DNA of 64,000 nt from contig JAPEIS010000012.1 in NCBI GenBank assembly GCA_029531795.1, positions 124,001 through 188,000 of the forward strand, written 5' to 3'. The DNA is from Sclerotinia nivalis. Taxonomy: Eukaryota; Ascomycota; Leotiomycetes; Helotiales; Sclerotiniaceae. A program made the translations under genes and the position numbers. This document shows positions 12,131-24,700 of this stretch, in pieces. Below the pieces are notes generated by a model that saw only the letters and a list, made by a program, of their open reading frames with translations, had not been told where the DNA came from and made no database searches. Numbering within the stretch: the first letter of the stretch is position 1; every line of letters starts with the position of its first letter.

Positions 12131-14453
12131 ATGAAAGAGGAAGCGTTTGCGGGAAAAGTCTTTCCTCCAGGTGTGGCCGAAGATGCTGCTCTGGAGAATA
12201 TGGGTTATCGTCCGGGTGGGTCGACTTCCTCAGATTCTACAAATTGGCGTCATTTGACCATCTGCTGATAAGCATAATTTCAGAACTCAAGCGATCATTC
12301 GGCCTTCTAGGCATGATTGGCTTCTCATTCTCCATTGTTACGAGGTAAGTATTCTTCTGCGTATGCTGTGCATCTTCTGAATCCCAACACCGGTGATCGG
12401 CACCGGCGTTGCAACCTTGGATCAGAAAAACGTGGCAAGATGGGACGCTTAACGCTTGCTAACGGCTTATTGCAGTTGGAGTGCCCTAGGTGGAGTGCTT
12501 GTCACAGGTGTCAATGCTGGTGGTCCACCGGTAGTGGGTAACCTTTCACATTTCTCATTTAAATCTGACTATCCCTTCAATTCCATGCTTAATTCTCCTA
12601 TCTATGGGTCGATTTCTAGACTCTTAGTCGAATCTCGAGGAAGTTCATACATCGCACTGCGCTGGTATTGCGACGTAGCCTCAAACATGTTCCACGACGT
12701 CCGAGACATTTGAAGTTGTCAATAATGACAAAATGTATCTTTATGCTACTCGAACGCGTAACTAACAGCAATGGCTTACGCAGATGATTTGGGGATGGGT
12801 GGGCATTAGTATCGTCTCTCTATGCGTCGTCTACTCCATGGCAGAAATGTGCTCTGAGTATCCCGTTGCCGGAGGCCAATACTCATGGGTCTATATTCTC
12901 TCCCCGAAACCGGTGAGGAGACAATTCTCCTATCTTACGGGATGGTTTATGATAATCGGTCAGTCATATTCTCTCTGGTCATATTGACATCATATTTCAG
13001 TCGTACCCAAAAGGGGAAATGATACCGAAAGACGCATCTCATGACCTTTCATGGGATATTGACACCATGTTCCTTATTTTCCATGGGTAATAGCTATTTC
13101 TAACTTTCTTGGCATGAGTACAGGTATTCTTGCCATGGGCGCAACCAACAGCTTCATCGGCGCGAACTTCATCCTAGGTCAAGCGAATTTAGTTAATCCA
13201 TCATACGTGATTGAGAGGTGGCACGCGGTCTTGGTAGCCTATGCGGTGACTTTGATTGCGACATTCATCAATCTATGGGGATCAAAGATTCTTGACAAAG
13301 TATCTACGGTTGCGCTCATTTTCAATATTGCATCATTTATTGTGACGGTCGTCACAATTCTAGCATGCAACACCCACAAGCAAAATGCTAGTTTTGTCTT
13401 CCGGGACTTTCAAAACTTCACAGGATTTGGCACAGCTATGGCTGGTATTATTGGGATACTACAGCCAGCTTTTGGCATGTGTTGTTGTAAGTTCTTTCTA
13501 CCACGCTACCTTTCTCTAACCACAGTCTAATATCTTCCCAACTTGATTTGATTTGATTTAACTTAATGGTGAGGCTAACACGATGTGACGAGTTAGACGA
13601 TGCACCGTCCCACATGACCGAAGAACTAAAAGATGCTTCTAAAGAAGCTCCCCGCGCGATGGTTCTTTCGGTTTACATTGGAGCCATTACAGGATTCATC
13701 TTTCTCATCGCGGTCTGCTTCTGCGTCGGCGACATCGACGCTGTTGCTAACACACCTACTCTGGTTCCGCTCATTCAAATTTACGCCGATTCAACAAACA
13801 GTCACATTGGAGCATGTTTCTTAGCATCCATGATCGTAGTAATTAACGTCGCATCCTCCAACGCACTGCTTGCAGAGGGAAGTAGAAGTCTTTATGCATT
13901 CGCTAGAGACCATGGACTTCCATTCTCGAGCCAAATTAGTAAAGTCAGTGCTAAACATCAAGTTCCTGTTGTGGCTATTATTATTGGAAGTGTGGTACAG
14001 ATGGCATTTAACAGCATTTACTTTGGAACAGTAACAGGATTCAACACTGTAATCGCCATTGCGACAGAGGGATTCTATCTCTCCTACGCCATGCCTCTTC
14101 TCGTGCGCTTGATATCCCATTTCGATGGTTCGCATCGTCAACTTACCGGACCTTGGGCTATGAGACCTGTGGTTTCATTGCTAGTTAATGGAGTTGGTCT
14201 TGCATATTTACTTTTTGCTTGTATTACTTTTAATTTTCCCTCCGTATACCCGGTTACCAGCGAGAATATGAATTATACATCTGCGGCAATAGGAGTAATT
14301 ATGATGGTGGCAGCGGTGACTTGGGGAACTACTGCCAGGAAGAGGTTTTCGGGACCGGAAATTGAGTTTGTGGATGTGGTGGCGGGCGTGGAGAGGACAG
14401 ATTCGGATGAGATGAGCAGGAGGGAGAAGAGGGAAGAAAAAAAGAGTGGTTGA
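12131..14453 (+). CDS. APC-superfamily amino acid/choline permease (ACT family)
   Basis: Six exons are predicted: 12131-12215, 12284-12344, 12476-12533, 12784-12958, 13124-13486 and 13597-14453, giving 532 aa. Every join restores family sequence: RPE-LKRSFGLLGMIGFSFSI, GGPPV-MIWGW, FMIIG-ILAMGATNS and GMCCY-DAPSHMTEEL. Hallmarks are the first-helix GFSFSIVTSWSALGG block, YPVAGGQYSWV after helix 3, and the DAPSHMTEELKDASKEAPRAM loop typical of fungal GABA/choline permeases (Uga4, GabA, Hnm1 relatives). About 11-12 hydrophobic helices can be counted. It is an integral plasma-membrane or vacuolar transporter, probably proton-coupled. The C-terminal tail is hydrophilic and rich in E, K and R, as is common for ubiquitin-regulated permeases. 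The substrate is unproven. CTAAC-like branch sites are visible in introns 2 to 5. Confidence 0.9.
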
Positions 14454-15439
14454 GTGGGATGGGAGAGGGGTATGATGATGATGATACTGTCCAGGACATA
14501 GAGGGGTAGAATAGAGTCGATAATAAGAAATGAATGGATTACCTCTTCAATGAATAAAAGGGTCGTAAATTAATGGAAAGCAAGACCAAGGTCAAGACCT
14601 AGACTTGGATCTTCGAGATCGCTTTTCGGGTCGTCGTCAACAATATTTCCTCAATATTCACTGACCCGTGACTTGGTCATAAGAGTTTAGTTTGATGAAA
14701 ATAGAAAGCCAATCTTATGTTTCGAAACATCAATGCGATCAGATATGACACCTCTTTTTGATTGGATGGATTTTGAACATGGAATACAGGTGCGTGCGAG
14801 GATAGCATAGCGGACAGAAGCTGAGATTGAAGGATGAACGAGTTTCTTTCGGAGATGATTTTGTGTGAGATGTCAATCATTTTCAAAGAACTGAATGTTT
14901 GAACGTATCTGGAGATTGATATTGGTGACAGGAAGTATATGTGTGCTTTTGGAGGATGTCTTGAGGATTTTAATGAGGTCTTTGCTTTGCTTTGCCCCTT
15001 ATAATCCGCGTGAAGAGTCGAAATCGCAAAGCAAAATCCGAAGTCATGGAAGGAAATATAAATATCAAATCAAATGTAACCTTCCCTCCTGTAGAACAGA
15101 AGGAGAAATTGATATTAAGAAATGGACCTTGCATCAATTTTACCTTGCACCATATCATATGGCAAAGTAAACAATCAGGTGATATGCAAGGAATAAGGTT
15201 ACCGTTAGGTACTAGGTACAGTACATGAATGATATTGTGCAGGAGAAGTTATATTCCGTACGGTTACTGCACAAGTAGCTAAAATTATCATGGGACGTTT
15301 ATCTTACACGTCAACACGTTAATACTAGTAGTAAATGTAGTAAACATTCCCACAATTATCGATTTAGTTGCATAAACGTGAATGACCGAGGGGTAAGTGA
15401 AAGGTACTGGTGTACTAGGTAAGTTGATAGATATGATGT

Positions 15440-15482
15440 GGATGGAGATGGGGGTGACGATGGAGATGGAGATGGAGATGGA

Positions 15483-15513
<31 letters not shown>
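15440..15513. repeat. GGAGAT/GAT microsatellite
   Basis: GGAGAT units pass into an uninterrupted GAT run. Confidence 0.85.
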
Positions 15514-15514
<1 letters not shown>

Positions 15515-16050
15515 GAGTCAAAGACTTCATAGATCATAAAAAAGATGTAACTATTCGCATCATCTGATATTGATAAGTTTTCCTAGATTATGTATAAAGA
15601 AAAAGAAAATTGAATGGAAGGGCGGAAATACCTTTTACCTCTGAAGCTCACCGTTCATGTGACTGCCAGTTGTTAAAATGTGGCTGGGTACTCTCCCTAC
15701 ATTCAATTTTATATGACTTCCAACATGATTGCTAAGGTTGCTAAGGTTGCTGGATCAGTGATTTCTGATTTCTTCACTCACCTCCTACCTAGTAAACCAA
15801 CGCTAAATCTCTATTTACAGGGTTTGAATTCCCATCCCATAACCTAACCATACTAATCCATAATCCTACACAAACAAACATTAAGAGTTGACCACTCAAA
15901 TTTCTAGAATTTCTAGAATCTCTTTTCCCCCGTGCCCCAAAAGTTTGTTTTCCACTTTACTCCCAAACAAACCCTTTTCCGCCCTCTTCTCTCTTTCAGG
16001 AGGTTTCTCGTCGTGCAGCCCAGCCGACCAGCAGCAGCATCATCATCAAC

Positions 16051-16105
16051 CACATCACACTCACACACACTCACACACACACACACACACACATACACAT
16101 ACATC
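16051..16105. repeat. CA/CACT microsatellite
   Basis: CA-rich repeats interspersed with T lie in the leader region of the nudE-like gene. Confidence 0.85.
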
Positions 16106-16578
16106 CTTGGACAACCACCATCATTACCGTAGGAAGTCGATTTTTTTTTATTTCTTTTCTTTTCTTTCCTTTTTACATTATCTTATCTTATTTCGAATTA
16201 AATCGGCCAACGCAATATACCTTCGTTTTTACTTTTTTTTTTACCCGATATTCACTCCAACAGGACCGACAAACGAACACTGACAAACGAACATCGACGA
16301 CAATAACAAACTCAAGCGCAACTTCCTTGATCCTTCTTCCGTTTGAATCTTGATAAACTTCAATTTACACTTCGATATCGACCTAAGAAGTCCTATTTTA
16401 CATTCCAAATTGTACAAAATCTACTTATGGATTGACTGTACTTGACATCAACAATAAACAAAAACATACATCTACCGCTTCAAATAGGAATATTCAACCA
16501 AATAAATAGATCGAAACCACCAAAGGATTTTTATTTCTCACTTCAACAACTTCAGCAGTGCTACAGTACACTTTCAAA

Positions 16579-16621
16579 TACTACTACTACTATTACTACT
16601 ACTACTACTACTACTACTACC
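16579..16621. repeat. (ACT)n microsatellite
   Basis: ACT triplet array with one ATT interruption, upstream of the nudE-like start. Confidence 0.85.
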
Positions 16622-17024
16622 TTAATTATTGTTTCATATTACTTTACGGGAAGGATAAAGGTGATTCACGACTTATTACGACCATTATTGTACACGAAAA
16701 CCAATCTTTCATTCTTCTTACAATCTCGATCCTTCACTATTTACTTCGCGATCAAACATTTCAAAACATCCGACTTTGTTCTGTGACCATTCACCACATA
16801 AGACCTGCATTTCGATTTTTTGACCGCCAAACGAGTATTTGTTTATGGTCAACAACAACAGTCGCAACAGCTGCATATCCTATTGGTCACTAGCTTGTAA
16901 GATTGCAGGTGCAAGGAACGGATGTTACCGCCAAGCAACAGAAAGGGTTTAAGATAGTGAGAAGATACGACACGATACCATACGAATTGAAGACCGGACA
17001 GAAACAACAAGAGAATAACCACAG

Positions 17025-18938
17025 ATGTCGGAATTACCATCTTCTCCACCTTCGGATCCAGTCGATGCGATCGCATACTACAAACTACAATATGAGCAAT
17101 TGGAGACGGAATTGACGGAGTTTCAGGCGAGTTCGCAAGAGTTGGAAGCGGAATTAGAGAAGGACGTAGAGGCTGCGGAAAGGAGGGAAAGGTTATTGCA
17201 GGAAAAGGTAGAGAGTTTGGGATTTGAGGTGGAAGAATGGAAGGTATGTCTGTTAAAAGAGGTGAACATGATAGATCCGTAGTATAGTTGGCTAACGAGG
17301 ATTTAATCGTAGACAAAATATAAGCAATCCAAGAATGAAGCAAATGCCGCGCAAAATACATTACAGAAGGAGATCACTTCTTTACGAGAGGCGAATCGGG
17401 CGATGCAGCTACAATTGCGAGACATTGAAGTTCAACATGATGACATCGAGAGGCAGGCGCGAAATACCTTTTCATCCTTGGAGGATATGGAATCAAAATT
17501 TAACATGTCTATTGAACGAGGGGTAATGATGGAAGAGGAGATCAAGATTGGTGAAAAGGAAAGAGAACAACTACGGATCGAAACACAAAGATTGCGGGAT
17601 GAGTTGTCGGATTTGAAGGTAGAGGCAGACATTATGCAAGACAAGCTACGAAAACGACAATATCCATCCATCACGACAGATTATATTGCACCAAGTACTC
17701 CGTCATTTGAACATTTTGGGACATCGCCTAGATCCACAGCTTCCTCTCCACTCATCAATACTCCACCAGACACAAAATCTATTTCCACAACGGATACCAT
17801 TTCCGAAACTCCTACCCCTCCATCCCCACCAATGTCAGAAGCTTCCGCAACGGCACGAACCGGTCTGAACACGTCAATGAATGTACCTCAGAGCAAACTC
17901 AAAATGCCAGCGGGAAATTCAAGCGCAACATCCAAACCAGGCCTATCTCGTTATGTATCTGGGACAGTACGTAACTCCCGAGGAGCAACACCGAATGGCA
18001 ATTCGAAAATGAGAAGCGCGACGCCAGCAGTGATTCGTCAAACAAAACAAAAAGCACCACCTACACGCGGTTTACCAAATTCAACATCCCTTACACATAT
18101 TCGAAGTCTTACGGCGCAAATGCAAAGATTAGAACAAAGAGTACAGTCTGCAAGATCGAAATTACCGGCACCCGTCACCAGTCCCTCTCATACAACCTCA
18201 GCTATGGGTAATGATTATATGCCGCCCGGTGTTGCAGTACGAAGTAGGAAGAGGACTACAGGCAGTACCGCTAGCGCAAGCACCACATCATCCATGACTG
18301 GGGAAGAAACCTCAACAAAACATCTTCCCCGAGTATCCGTATCTGGAATCGGCAGACTCTCATTTGGACCTGTTGCGAGTAGAGATGGGCACGATAGTAG
18401 TCGACATAGTAGTAGGCCGCCTAGTCGACCAGGGAGTCGCGCCAGTGGCTCAATTTATGATCGGCCACCAAGTCGATCGACAGCCAGTCGCCCAGGCGCC
18501 AAGACCCCAACAGCTCATTCTTCACAATCACAAGTGGTGGATTCGATCAGGGCGAGAAGCAGTCTAGGTGGAAACTATGCGGATAGGCATGGGGATGGAC
18601 GACCTCATACACATTCACAAAGTGTGTCACATATTGGGTATGGCGTTGACGAGAACAGGGGATCCGACTATTCGACTCCCCCTGGTCGAAGAGGAACTGT
18701 CAATGGCTCCGAGGGTTTGAGCATTACACCGCTATCTGGACTTCCTCGTAGGAAAAGTGGCGGACAATCTTTATCGATGTCGGGTCTACCCATGACTAGG
18801 AGAACGAGCACGACTCATGGATTTCGAGAAGAGGACGAAAGGATTATTGATCCTAGACAACCGGCGGGACTAAATAGAGCTCCCACGGCACCAAGCGGAA
18901 GGCCGAGGAAGTTGAGTGGTGTAGGGGAATGTTATTAA
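17025..18938 (+). CDS. nudE: NudE/RO11-type dynein and LIS1 adaptor
   Basis: Two exons are predicted: 17025-17243 and 17313-18938, with a GTATGT...GTAG intron of 69 bp, giving 614 aa. Residues about 12-205 form a long coiled coil. It begins with [20 protein letters not shown] and includes [18 protein letters not shown] and a [20 protein letters not shown] segment, which are conserved blocks of the NudE/Ndel family. The remainder is Ser/Thr/Pro/Arg-rich and probably disordered, with a short second helix ([20 protein letters not shown]) near residue 355. In other fungi NudE binds the LIS1 homolog NudF and cytoplasmic dynein, and acts in nuclear migration and spindle positioning. The length fits fungal members. 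The start ATG is the first in frame and directly precedes the conserved helix. Confidence is high for family and good for exon structure. Confidence 0.9.
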
Positions 18939-19880
18939 GCTCTTTTGGATGGGCAGGATCTGTTTCTTCCTCTTCGCTTCATCTGTATACCGTTATGGAA
19001 TGGGAATTTGGGATCATATTTGAACGAGGGCGGAGGGTGTATATCTGGGTTGCGTGCATGGGCTAGGGCGTTTGTTTTTCTCACTCGTGCATAGCTGGGC
19101 GGACATGGAATGGGGTACAGTTTGGGATTGATACTACTGCTATACCTCTTTTTTATTGATTTGCTCTGCTCCTCTTACCCTTCTCTTTCAAGGGGAGAGA
19201 GTTTTCGTTTCTTTTGTAAATAGTGGTGAGGACTGGATGGATGGATGATGACGGGAGAAGGAGCGGGGATGAGAAGATTTTTATTTGTTGGTGAGAGGGA
19301 ACACGGGAGGGGCTGGACTGATCAAACAGGTACGGAGAAAGAGCATGGATGGATGGATGGATGGCATGGGATGGCTGGAAGTGAGCGCTACAGACACAGA
19401 CAGACTACTAGAATGAAGGAAATGATTATGATGATTCAATTAAATGTTCTTGATGTGTTGATGCAGTAATACATGGAGTTATAGATGAATGTTGTAAAGC
19501 GAGATGGAATGAATGCAAAAGTAGATATTCAGAGGCAGTAAGACTCTTTGCGGAGAAGAGGGAAAATGTGATTAATAAGAAGGGAAAAGTAAAGTTGTGT
19601 TCCTGCAGGACCAATATTGGCGTGGGTACTCGGCGGGTGATATGGATGTGATGGGAGACGGAGGCCGAAATAGTTCGGGCTATTAAATAGGCTAGCTGTA
19701 GTGTTTAGTCCACGGTATATCCATATTCTATCATGAATAAATCTAAATATCAAGAAAGTCTGGGTTTGTAGTTCGAGACGGAAGAATGTCAAAGCTGGTC
19801 GAAGACTCTCAAACGAGGTACCCCATCGGACATCCGTGTGGGTTTCTCATAGACACTCCAGCCTCGTATTGCATGATGGT

Positions 19881-19999
19881 TGACGCTCCGCTGGCCCTCC
19901 GGGGGCCACTGCCGTGGAGGCAGACTAGGTTATGTGCTCTGTAAGAAAGGAAATCGAGCGCAGCGAGCTAAGGGGTTTGGGGCTTGTCCCCATGATTAA
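19881..19999. repeat. GC-rich double-hairpin repeat, copy A
   Basis: The first 44 bp (19881-19924) are identical to 21981-22024. They contain two adjacent hairpins: TGGCCC/GGGCCA around TCCGG, and CTGCC/GGCAG around GTGGA. About 50 bp further on comes a third hairpin, GGGG-CTTGT-CCCC, preceded by a GAGCGCAGCGAGC segment that can partly pair with the CGCTCCGC start of the element. The middle is not conserved between copies. It resembles in style the double-hairpin elements described from fungal mitochondrial DNA, but is found here in nuclear sequence. That comparison is an inference. Confidence 0.75.
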
Positions 20000-20811
20000 G
20001 AATGGAATGCAATAGTTTATATGTTTGTATGTTTTATATAAGGAAAGGATCAACGAAAGTCCTATAGTTGAGATGAGCTGAATAGAAGGGCTGAAGTCGT
20101 ATGTGTCGGAACTTCTTTTGGTGTATTGAGAAAGAGCTAAATGATGTCAATATGAATAGGGAAAGAGGAGAGAGGAGAGTCATAGCACGTGAGTCTGGGA
20201 GATAAAAAGATTCCGTGGTGGTGTATTTATTGTAAGATTGTACTGTAATACTGCAATATTCTACTGCAAACCAAAGGTTCCACCATTATTTTGACCCCTG
20301 TATTAAGGTTAGCATCGGAATTGATCGACCGGCTCATGTCATTCCAGAAGCATGGCCACGACGGCCTAGGGAAAAAATTATTGAAAGCAAGAGAACTTTG
20401 ATATTGTAGCTGAGAATTAATTTGGGAATCAAATCAATGAGATATCTCTAGGTAATCACTATTTTCTTAATATTTGATAAAGAATAAAGAGTTTATAGTT
20501 TATATCTGCAATATACTTCTTAGCTCTTTACATTATTATAAAACAATGTGATTGACTCTACAAAGTATATACTAGATATCTATCATTCATATGTCAAAAA
20601 TTAAATTCCCCGTTCTCCAGATTTGTGACGGACTTTTCTCAAAAGCCAAAAGCCTTAACTTTTTTTTAAAGTTTTAAGTGGGTCAATTCAATGCCAGAGC
20701 TCACCAAATTCGTGATCGTTGGGAGACGCACTTTACTCGCTTCGGTTTAGTGGGGTTGATAAGTGAGGGCGGGATGAAGTTCAAGTTCAACAAAGTGAGG
20801 TGAGGTAAGGG

Positions 20812-20928
20812 ATGGTGATGATGATGATGATGATGATGAGGGATGATGAAAGTGAATATGAGAGAGAGAGAGAGAGAGGGAGAGAGACAGAGAGGGAGAG
20901 AGACAGAGAGGGAGAGAGAGAGAGAGAT
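20812..20928. repeat. GAT and GA microsatellites
   Basis: A GAT run is followed after a short gap by a long GA-rich tract with regular GGGAGAGA and ACAGAGA variants. Confidence 0.85.
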
Positions 20929-21762
20929 GGGAATAAATTGGTGATAACCTCGCATGAATACCTAGTTACCAGGTAGAGCTTGGATATCGGAAATCAAAAC
21001 AACTAGAAAATAGAAGATGTGGGAGAAAATAAATAAGTATTGGCCGCCGTGATAATTGAAGTTTTTTTTTTTTTTTAAATCAAATACGTACTTGTATTGC
21101 TTCAATACTCCGTACTTTAATGATTTGATGATGCATACCTATCTACTTGAATACCAACATACATTCTTCACTCGTCTCATAACATCAATCACATCCATAC
21201 GTACGTACATACATACATAACCTCTTTACTCGAAAGGTTCATACCATACCAAACTCCCTCCTGGTATATTTGTTGTCTTGTCCCGCTGTAACTCTAGTAC
21301 GTGCTTTTCAAGATATACATGCAACTACTTTGTAATATTCGGACATCATTCGCCAAAGGAAGGGACCGTCCCCAATCTTTTTTTCTGCTCATTCATTAGA
21401 CTGAGAATACCCCAGGTAAGATTTAAACCCTTCATAACATTTAACATCTTCCCTTCCCTTCCCTTTGCCCTCAACCTTTTCAAAACTCCGAATTTCTACT
21501 TTGTATTTTGTTCACAGTTTAATTTTCATTTTCTCACAATATCCAAAGGGCTTTTAGATTCATTTCGGAGTTCTTGATAGAAAATTGGAGTGGATTTCGG
21601 GGTCCGTTCCTCGTCAATTATCTTACATTCAACCATTTTCTCAGCTGGGATAAGATACCTCCAGCTTCCCCTCCTACCTCCATTTCCCGGCCCCAATTCT
21701 ACCCTTTGCTGCCAAATTTCTCCTCTGAATCTCTCTCAACCATATACGAATCAAAAATCACA

Positions 21763-24700
21763 ATGGCAGAACAACACACAAACGGCACGGTGCCAATACT
21801 TTCCTCAACCAATGGAAGTGGTAGCTCATATGCTGCCCGACATAACCTTGCAGATCACTTCATCGGCGGTAATAAGTTGGAAAATGCTCCAGCGAGTAAG
21901 GTTAAGGATTTCGTAGCGGCTTCGGATGGTCATACTGTTATTACAAATGTGAGTAAAGGCTTTGGTAACATTCAATTCGATGACGCTCCGCTGGCCCTCC
22001 GGGGGCCACTGCCGTGGAGGCAGAATATTCTGGGAGGAAATATATCTTCAGTTCGAGCTATGGGATTTTAGGGGCTTGCCCCCATTGACCATGCACAAAC
22101 TTTAGTTTGCTCTCTTGATGCGGGGTCAGGAAGTCGGGGATTTGCATAACCGCGATGCTTTCAGAGGAATATAACTAACAATCGGGGAACAGGTTCTGAT
22201 AGCAAATAATGGAATCGCTGCAGTTAAAGAAATTCGATCGGTACGGAAATGGGCCTACGAAACCTTCGGAGATGAAAAGGCTATTCAATTCACGGTAATG
22301 GCCACCCCGGAGGATCTCCAAGCCAATGCGGATTACATTCGTATGGCAGATCAATATGTTGAAGTTCCGGGTGGTACAAATAACAACAATTACGCAAATG
22401 TGGAATTGATTGTTGATGTGGCCGAGAGAATGAATGTTCATGCTGTATGGGCTGGATGGTAGGTTTCTTCCCACCTGAGGTTTCAGAACAGGGTTGTTCG
22501 AGGAGAGGGATTGACAAATTTCTTAGGGGTCATGCATCAGAAAATCCCAAACTTCCGGAATCCTTAGCTGCGAGTCCGAAAAAGATTGTGTTCATTGGTC
22601 CTCCAGGTTCGGCCATGCGATCGCTCGGTGACAAGATCTCCTCCACAATCGTCGCACAACACGCTAAAGTACCTTGTATACCTTGGTCAGGAACCGGTGT
22701 TGACAAGGTAAAAGTCAATGAGGAGGGTATCGTCACCGTTGAGGACGAGGTGTACAAGAAGGGATGCGTCCAATCGTGGGAAGAAGGCCTGCAAAAGGCT
22801 CAAGAGATCGGATTTCCAGTTATGATTAAGGCATCTGAAGGTGGTGGAGGAAAGGGTATTCGAAAAGCCGAATCCGAACAAGGTTTCGAGGCCCTTTACA
22901 AAGCTGCCGCGAGCGAAATTCCCGGTTCCCCCATCTTCATTATGAAGTTGGCCGGAAATGCAAGGCATTTGGAGGTTCAATTATTGGCTGATGAGTACGG
23001 AAACAATATTTCGCTCTTTGGCAGAGATTGCTCGGTGCAAAGAAGGCATCAAAAGATTATTGAGGAAGCTCCCGTTACTGTCGCTAAACAAGCCACTTTC
23101 CAGGCTATGGAGAAGGCAGCTGTTCGTCTTGGTCGTCTTGTAGGATACGTTTCCGCCGGCACTGTTGAATATCTGTATTCGCACTCCGATGACAAATTTT
23201 ACTTCTTGGAATTGAACCCAAGATTGCAAGTCGAACATCCTACGACTGAGATGGTCAGTGGTGTTAATTTGCCTGCGGCTCAACTTCAAATTGCCATGGG
23301 TCTTCCTTTGCACAGAATAAGAGATATTAGGTTGTTGTATGGAGTTGATCCTTCAACTACTACCGAAATCGATTTTGATTTCTCTCAAGAGAAGAGCATC
23401 CAAACACAAAGAAGACCAACGCCAAAGGGACACACCACGGCTTGTCGTATCACGTCTGAAGATCCGGGAGAGGGTTTCAAACCTTCAAGTGGTACAATGC
23501 ACGAGTTGAACTTCAGAAGTAGTTCTAACGTTTGGGGTTATTTCTCTGTTGGTACAGCTGGTGGCATCCACAGTTTCTCCGATTCTCAATTCGGTCACAT
23601 CTTCGCCTATGGTGAGAATCGATCGGCATCACGAAAACATATGGTTGTTGCTTTGAAGGAATTGAGTATTCGTGGTGATTTCAGAACTACCGTCGAATAT
23701 TTGATTAAGCTCTTGGAAACTCCTGCTTTCGAAGATAACACCATTACCACTGGATGGCTTGATGAACTTATCTCTAATAAATTGACTGCTGAGCGACCAG
23801 ACCCCATGCTTGCGGTTGTTTGCGGTGCTGTTACCAAGGCCCATATCGCTAGCGAGGCTTGTATTTCTGAATACAGAACTTCTTTGGAGAAGGGTCAGGT
23901 TCCCTCAAAAGATATCCTCAAGACCGTTTTCCCAATTGACTTCATTTATGACGGTCACCGATACAAATTCACCGCTACTCGATCCAGCTTGGACAGCTAC
24001 CATCTTTTCATCAACGGATCCAAATGCTCGGTTGGTGTTCGTGCTTTGAGTGACGGTGGTCTTCTTGTTCTTCTCAGTGGACGATCTCACAATGTTTACT
24101 GGAAGGAAGAAGTTGGTGCTACTCGTTTGAGTGTTGATAGCAAGACTTGCTTACTTGAGCAAGAGAACGACCCAACCCAACTCAGAACTCCATCTCCAGG
24201 AAAGCTTGTCAAGTTCACTGTTGAGAACGGAGAGCACATCAAGGCCGGACAGGCATTTGCCGAAGTCGAAGTCATGAAGATGTACATGCCTCTGATTGCC
24301 GCTGAAGATGGTATCGTACAACTCATCAAGCAGCCCGGAGCAACTCTTGAGGCTGGTGATATCCTTGGCATACTTGCTTTGGACGATCCATCTAGGGTTA
24401 AGCATGCCCAACCTTTCTTGGGACATCTTCCAGATCTTGGCCCACCGCAAATTGTAGGTACCAAGGCTGCTCAACGCTTCGTACTCCTCCGTAACATTCT
24501 TAACAATATCCTTGATGGTTTCGATAATCAAGTCATCATGGGTTCTACATTGAAGGAGTTGATTGAGGTTCTCAGAGACCCAGAATTGCCATATGGTGAA
24601 TTCAATGCTCAGTTCTCAGCTCTTCATGCAAGAATGCCCCAAAAATTGGATGCTACTTTGACTCAAATCCTTGATCGTAGTAAGGCCCGCAACGCCGAGT

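Larger units (their letters stand above)
14454..17024. other. Intergenic and long 5' region of the nudE-like gene, microsatellite-rich
   Basis: No gene is supported. The region holds a GAT/GGAGAT array (15440-15513), pyrimidine tracts, a CA array (16051-16105) and an ACT array (16579-16621). The last 1.2 kb is strongly pyrimidine-rich on the + strand, which suits a promoter and long leader of the nudE-like gene. Frames across the arrays are low-complexity artefacts. Confidence 0.5.
18939..21762. other. Intergenic between nudE-like gene and ACC1
   Basis: No gene is supported. The interval contains the first copy of the GC-rich hairpin repeat (19881-19999), a GAT run and a GA-rich array (20812-20928), a poly(T) run near 21061-21076, and pyrimidine-rich promoter and leader sequence of ACC1 from about 21.1 kb. 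Confidence 0.5.

Noticed and set aside
15288..15530. Ile/Ser-rich minus-strand frame
   Set aside because: It is a translation of the GAT microsatellite, not a gene.
15888..16283. 131-codon His/Thr-rich frame
   Set aside because: It spans the CA microsatellite and pyrimidine tracts of the nudE-like gene leader.
19881..22024. Reading the hairpin repeat as a group I intron or tRNA-derived SINE
   Set aside because: There is no group I core, no homing endonuclease frame, and no A/B box promoter pair. Only hairpins are visible.
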